Shown here in pieces: positions 5,208-8,760 of a DNA stretch of 8,760 nucleotides. Source of the stretch: DATGIQ01 sp035295665 (GTDB lineage Bacteria; Planctomycetota; Planctomycetia; Gemmatales; Gemmataceae); assembly GCA_035295665.1 (NCBI GenBank), contig DATGIQ010000087.1, forward strand, positions 1-8,760, in the 5' to 3' direction. Every line of letters begins with the position of its first letter. Position 1 is the first letter of the stretch. Both the position numbers and the translations under genes were made by a program. Below the pieces are notes generated by a model. It was not told the DNA's origin, did no database searches, and saw nothing but the letters and a program-made list of their open reading frames with translations.

Positions 5208-8200
5208 TCAAGGCTTGCCGCCCAGCAAGCTTTCCGCCTCCCGCTGGAGGGCTTCGACCTCCACCTGTTCATGCCAGCTGAACCACGTCGATCCCTTCGT
5301 TCGGGCCTGGCCGGCACCGGCAATTGCCTGCACGGCCTTGTCGAAGGCATTTCGGGCTTTGGCTTCCTCCTGAAGCTGTTGATAAGCCATCGCCAACAAC
5401 AACCAATCCCAGGCTCGCGGCGCAAAGCAGGTAGCCGCCTCCTCCAGGGCCGTCACCGCTTGGGCAAAGCGACCCGCACGGTATAATGCCGCCCCATGCG
5501 CCCGCAGGGCCACGCCGTATGATCGCCGCGCATCCTGCCCAGCAGCGGATTTGCTCGCGGCCGCCTTTTCCAGAAGCGCTTTTTGGGTTGCGACCGCGGC
5601 TCGTCCTAATTTCAGGAGCTGATCCGCATAGGCTGTTGCCTGGGGATCCGGCGTGCAGGCATACAGGCAATCCAGGGCAGCCTCCGGCTTGTCGGCAAAT
5701 CGGCGAAGCATCTCGACACAGGCGCCGTGATAGCCGGCCAATTCCCCGGCTCCCAGGAACGTGATGGCATGGCGATACCAGAGCCAGGAATCCTCCGGGT
5801 GACGCTCCATCGTCTTGACATAATCGGCGCGGGCCTCGCTCCAATGGCCGAGCTCGGCATGCCACCAGCCGCGGTAGTGGTACGATTCGTCGTCCTCCGG
5901 CCGAAGCCGGATGCTCTGGGTCGCATGGAAGATTCCCACGAACGGGGCCTTGTCGTTGTCGGCCTGCTTGGCGAGCCGCCAATGCCAATCGAAGGCCCGC
6001 GCCGCCGCGGCTTGGGCGCGTTGCTCCGGGCTCGGAAAATCCGCCTCCCAGACGGCGACATACATTCCGTCTGCCGAGAGCACCAGGCGGCGGCCGTCCG
6101 GGCTGAACGCCACGCACAGCGGCTTGTTCGGCGTGTCCGCCAACGCCAGGACTTCACGCCCCGTGGCCGCGTCCCACAGCTGCACCGGACGATCGGGACT
6201 GGCCGATGCTAGCCGCTGGCCATCAGGACTGAATGCCAGGCTCGTGGTGCCGCGCCGGGAACCGCCCAGCACGGCGAGTTCGCGCACGGCCGCCGGCAGA
6301 CCAAGCTGGATGGGCGGTTCCGTAGCGTGGAGTTCGCCATGCTCCCCAACCTGCCACAGCCGTACGGTCTGCCCCACGTCGGCGGATGCCAGCCGGCTAC
6401 CATCGGCGTTGAAAACCACGGTGCTCACGCTCCCGTCATGTTTACGGTACTCACCGACGGCCCGACCGGTGGCGATGTCCCACACCTGGACGGTACGGTC
6501 CACGCCGGCCGAGACCAGGAATTTGCCGTTGGGAGCATAGCCCACGCTGTTGACGCCCCCCTCATGGCCGGAGAATGTCCGGAGAAGCTGGCCGTCTGCC
6601 ACCGACCACAGACGGAGCTGCCCGTCGGCGCAGGAGCTGGCCAGGTTGTTTCCATCGGGACTGTAGGCCACGCCGGTGACCGCTCCACCATGCTTCATCC
6701 GGCACTCCTCGTTCTTGGTGAGCACATTCCAGAGCCGGACGGTTTGGTCCCCGCTGGCCGTGGCGAGCTGTTGGCCATCGGGACGAAACGCAACGTTGGT
6801 CAAGCTGTCGGTGTGGCCGGCGAACTCGTGCAGGAACTCTCCTTTGGCCAAATGGAAGAGCCGAAGGGTGGCCGCCGGCCGGTCGTAGCCCGTGTTGTAA
6901 GCCCCCGCCAAGGCCAGGTGCTGCTGATCGGGTCGCTGGTCGGGGCTGATCGCCAGGCTGTAAATGTAACCCGTGTGTCCGATGAACGAGATGGGTTCCC
7001 TCGGACGGGTCAGGTCCCATTCTTTGACCAGAAGATTTTCCCCGGCCGTCGCCAGGCGTTCACCATCGGGGCGAAATGCCAGACTCAACACGCCCAGATC
7101 CTCGGGCAAATAGGCTTCCGCCTGTCCGGTTTCGGGGAACAGCAAGACCACGCCGCCCATTCGGGTACTGCACGCCAGCCGGAGACCATCGGGGCTGAAG
7201 GCCAGGTCCAGAAAAATTCCCCCCCGCAGGTGGTACAGGACTGGCTCGGATTCGTTTCGCGAAAGGTCGAGCAGCTTGACGGTCCCTTCGAAAGCCCCCG
7301 AGGCAAGCCACCGGCCGTCAGGACTGAACACCACCCGGCGGGCATCCCCGCCATGCGGGAACCGGCGCACCACCGACCCGGTGTTGGCATCGATCAGATA
7401 AACCCAGCCATCCCGACCCGCCGTGGCCAGGTGCCGGCCGTCGGGACTGTAGGCGATGCTGAAGATATTGTTGAGGATCGGATCCTTGTACAGAAACCAA
7501 TCATGGAGCGGTTGACGGGTGACTAGCTCGGTCACACGCACATGGCCATCCCCGCAGCCAGCCGCCAACCACTTGCCACAGGGGCTAAAGGTGACGCAAA
7601 AAGCGCGCTGGTCTCGATTCAGCACGGCCGGTTTGGCTTCGCAATGGTCCAGGTCCCAGAGCAGCACGTCCTCCCCCGGGGAAGCCGAAGCCAAGTGCCG
7701 GCCGTCGGGATGGAAGGCCACCCCGTACACCGCCGAGCGGTGCCCGGAAAAGGAATGCAGGCGAACTCCCTTGGCCACATCCCAGACGAACACTTCACCG
7801 GCCTGCCGGCCGTTCCATTCGCCGCTACAGGAAGCCAGGAGCCGGCCGTCGGGACTGTAGGCGATGCAGCGCACATCCAGAGTGTGGCCTTGCAGGGCCA
7901 CGAGATGTTCATTGCAGCGGCGTTTGAGAAAGCTCCATTCCCAGCGACACAGTTCGGGCGTCTCGTGGTAGCATTCGTCCAGGAGCTGGTTAGCCCGGGA
8001 CACGTTGTGTGCCGACCATTCCTGGTTGGCCCGGGCAATCCGGTCGCAGTAGGAGCGCGTCTGAGCCTCGGCCCGTCGCAGGTCCGCCTCCGCTCGGCGA
8101 CTTTCCGCGACGCGCCATTGCCAGGTGGTGCTGGCCAGCCCCAAGAGTGTCACGGCGACAATCCCGGCCGCCAGCGTTGCAATGGCCGGCCGCCGTCGTG

Positions 8201-8760
8201 CCCATTTCATCGCCCGCTCCCAGGCGCTGATTGGCCGGGCGGTGGTTGGCCGACCTTCGAGAAACCGCTCCAGGTCCTCGGCCAGCGCAAGGGCGCTGGC
8301 ATAGCGTTTGTGAGGCTCCTTCTGCAAGCACTTCAGGCAGATGGTTTCGGCGTCGCGAGGACAGGCCGGCTGCAAGCGCGAGGGGGGGACCGGATCGGTG
8401 GACAGAATCTGCCGGCACGTTGCCAGCGGCGTTTCCCCGCGGAACGGCGGCCGCCCGGTCAGCAATTCGTACAAGACCGCGCCGAGCCCGTACACATCCG
8501 TGGCCGGGCTAATCGCCCGGCCGGCGGTTTCCACCTGTTCGGGAGACATGTACGAGGGTGTGCCGAGGATGTCGCCAGTCTGCGTCGGGCCGGCGGGGTC
8601 GGCTTGGAGCAATTTGGCGAGGCCAAAATCAGTGATTTTCGGGAGAAGTCCGTGGTCCGCGGTCCGTGGTCCGCAGTCGCCTGTCACGGACCATGGACTA
8701 CGGCCTGCGGACTTCGAGAGCAGAATATTCGCCGGCTTCAGATCGCGGTGCACGATCCCT
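5208..8760 (-). CDS. WD40/TPR serine/threonine protein kinase (Hanks type); N-terminal part outside window
   Basis: Membrane-anchored signalling kinase transferring ATP phosphate to Ser/Thr; 1183 residues are visible. The reading frame runs off the window edge at GIVHRDLKPAN, so the apparent GTG start at 8751-8753 is internal and the ATP-binding N-lobe is missing. Counting that Val as 1: catalytic loop HRDLKPAN (2-9), DFG (42-44), SPE (70-72) and TDVYGLG (85-91) are intact, so the kinase should be active. One hydrophobic helix (about 190-211) follows, then a charged segment ending in the linker WEWSFLKRR (272-280). Fourteen WD40 repeats (about 285-905) follow, each with a YSPDG/FSPDG-like core and many with an LWD-like end, enough for two seven-bladed propellers. 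A TPR-like helical tail (about 920-1165) ends in LLGGKP. Propellers and TPRs probably bind partners on the far side of the membrane from the kinase. The oddity is a stretch of about 25 residues (13-37) between the HRD and DFG motifs where about five are usual, encoded by a palindromic element. The gene is convergent with the surface-protein gene. Confidence 0.93.
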   Translation of the reverse strand, partial: GIVHRDLKPANILLSKSAGRSPWSVTGDCGPRTADHGLLPKITDFGLAKLLQADPAGPTQTGDILGTPSYMSPEQVETAGRAISPATDVYGLGAVLYELLTGRPPFRGETPLATCRQILSTDPVPPSRLQPACPRDAETICLKCLQKEPHKRYASALALAEDLERFLEGRPTTARPISAWERAMKWARRRPAIATLAAGIVAVTLLGLASTTWQWRVAESRRAEADLRRAEAQTRSYCDRIARANQEWSAHNVSRANQLLDECYHETPELCRWEWSFLKRRCNEHLVALQGHTLDVRCIAYSPDGRLLASCSGEWNGRQAGEVFVWDVAKGVRLHSFSGHRSAVYGVAFHPDGRHLASASPGEDVLLWDLDHCEAKPAVLNRDQRAFCVTFSPCGKWLAAGCGDGHVRVTELVTRQPLHDWFLYKDPILNNIFSIAYSPDGRHLATAGRDGWVYLIDANTGSVVRRFPHGGDARRVVFSPDGRWLASGAFEGTVKLLDLSRNESEPVLYHLRGGIFLDLAFSPDGLRLACSTRMGGVVLLFPETGQAEAYLPEDLGVLSLAFRPDGERLATAGENLLVKEWDLTRPREPISFIGHTGYIYSLAISPDQRPDQQHLALAGAYNTGYDRPAATLRLFHLAKGEFLHEFAGHTDSLTNVAFRPDGQQLATASGDQTVRLWNVLTKNEECRMKHGGAVTGVAYSPDGNNLASSCADGQLRLWSVADGQLLRTFSGHEGGVNSVGYAPNGKFLVSAGVDRTVQVWDIATGRAVGEYRKHDGSVSTVVFNADGSRLASADVGQTVRLWQVGEHGELHATEPPIQLGLPAAVRELAVLGGSRRGTTSLAFSPDGQRLASASPDRPVQLWDAATGREVLALADTPNKPLCVAFSPDGRRLVLSADGMYVAVWEADFPSPEQRAQAAAARAFDWHWRLAKQADNDKAPFVGIFHATQSIRLRPEDDESYHYRGWWHAELGHWSEARADYVKTMERHPEDSWLWYRHAITFLGAGELAGYHGACVEMLRRFADKPEAALDCLYACTPDPQATAYADQLLKLGRAAVATQKALLEKAAASKSAAGQDARRSYGVALRAHGAALYRAGRFAQAVTALEEAATCFAPRAWDWLLLAMAYQQLQEEAKARNAFDKAVQAIAGAGQARTKGSTWFSWHEQVEVEALQREAESLLGGKP
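8645..8715. repeat. 71-bp palindromic mini-element inserted in frame in the kinase gene
   Basis: Ends GAAGTCCG (8645-8652) and CGGACTTC (8708-8715) are exact inverted repeats, and GGTCCGTG (8661-8668) pairs with CACGGACC (8685-8692) inside. The left half is built of heptamers: GTCCGTG, GTCCGCG, GTCCGTG, GTCCGCA from 8648 to 8675. On the kinase strand it is fully open and supplies residues roughly 13-37, a Gly/Ser/Pro/Asp-rich stretch that includes the gene's odd CGPR. The kinase motifs on both sides are intact. No target-site duplication is visible. Confidence 0.65.

Noticed and set aside
5269..6157. Minus-strand ORFs of 282 and 181 residues overlapping the kinase tail
   Set aside because: They lie in alternative frames of the TPR/WD40 region, and their composition (Arg, Gly, Ser, Pro) is that of a frame shadow.
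6327..7526. A 399-residue plus-strand ORF antisense to the kinase
   Set aside because: It is the complement of the WD40 repeats: the periodic GC-rich codons of SPDG blades leave an antisense frame open. No ribosome site and no domain.
8648..8675. Heptamer repeats as a small CRISPR-like array
   Set aside because: The units are 7 bp, directly adjacent, with no spacers, and lie in an open reading frame.

Overview
This window looks like high-GC chromosomal DNA from a planctomycete, most likely the Gemmatales/Isosphaerales group. Three kinds of evidence support this. One gene encodes a large extracellular protein with the N-terminal LEPR-XLL type motif (LEDRLVLS) that is characteristic of planctomycete surface proteins. 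Another encodes a Ser/Thr kinase fused to WD40 propellers and TPRs, an architecture greatly expanded in these bacteria. Coding regions are also strongly G/C-biased at third codon positions. The taxonomic call is inference; there is no rRNA or marker gene here.

Layout, left to right. (1) Positions 1-727, minus strand: the N-terminal 242 residues of an MFS transporter of the anion:cation symporter (ACS) type, cut by the window edge. (2) Positions 728-1529: an 802-bp divergent intergenic region. It holds a weak candidate promoter for the MFS gene. It also holds a compact candidate small gene (a good sigma70-like promoter at 967-995, Shine-Dalgarno at 1021-1028, 53-codon ORF at 1034-1195) followed by a perfect 14-bp stem-loop at 1206-1236. 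Several short inverted repeats lie in front of the next gene. (3) Positions 1530-5036, plus strand: a 1168-residue exported or surface protein with four PKD-like 'GDG' domains and a long C-terminal half I cannot assign. (4) Positions 5037-5207: a convergent junction with a long stem-loop (5063-5099). (5) Positions 5208-8760, minus strand: a WD40/TPR Ser/Thr protein kinase whose N-lobe lies beyond the window. It reads from the HRD catalytic loop through the kinase C-lobe, one transmembrane helix, 14 WD40 repeats and a TPR-like tail.

The genes do not look like one operon or pathway. The MFS and surface-protein genes are divergent, and the surface-protein and kinase genes are convergent. The most unusual features are palindromic mini-elements. 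One sits right after the small ORF, one at the convergent junction, and one (71 bp, 8-bp inverted ends, heptamer repeats) lies in frame inside the kinase domain, adding about 20 residues between the HRDLKPAN loop and the DFG motif. The second point of interest is the uncatalogued small gene. I see no CRISPR array, tRNA, rRNA, intact insertion sequence, phage gene or obvious defence system.
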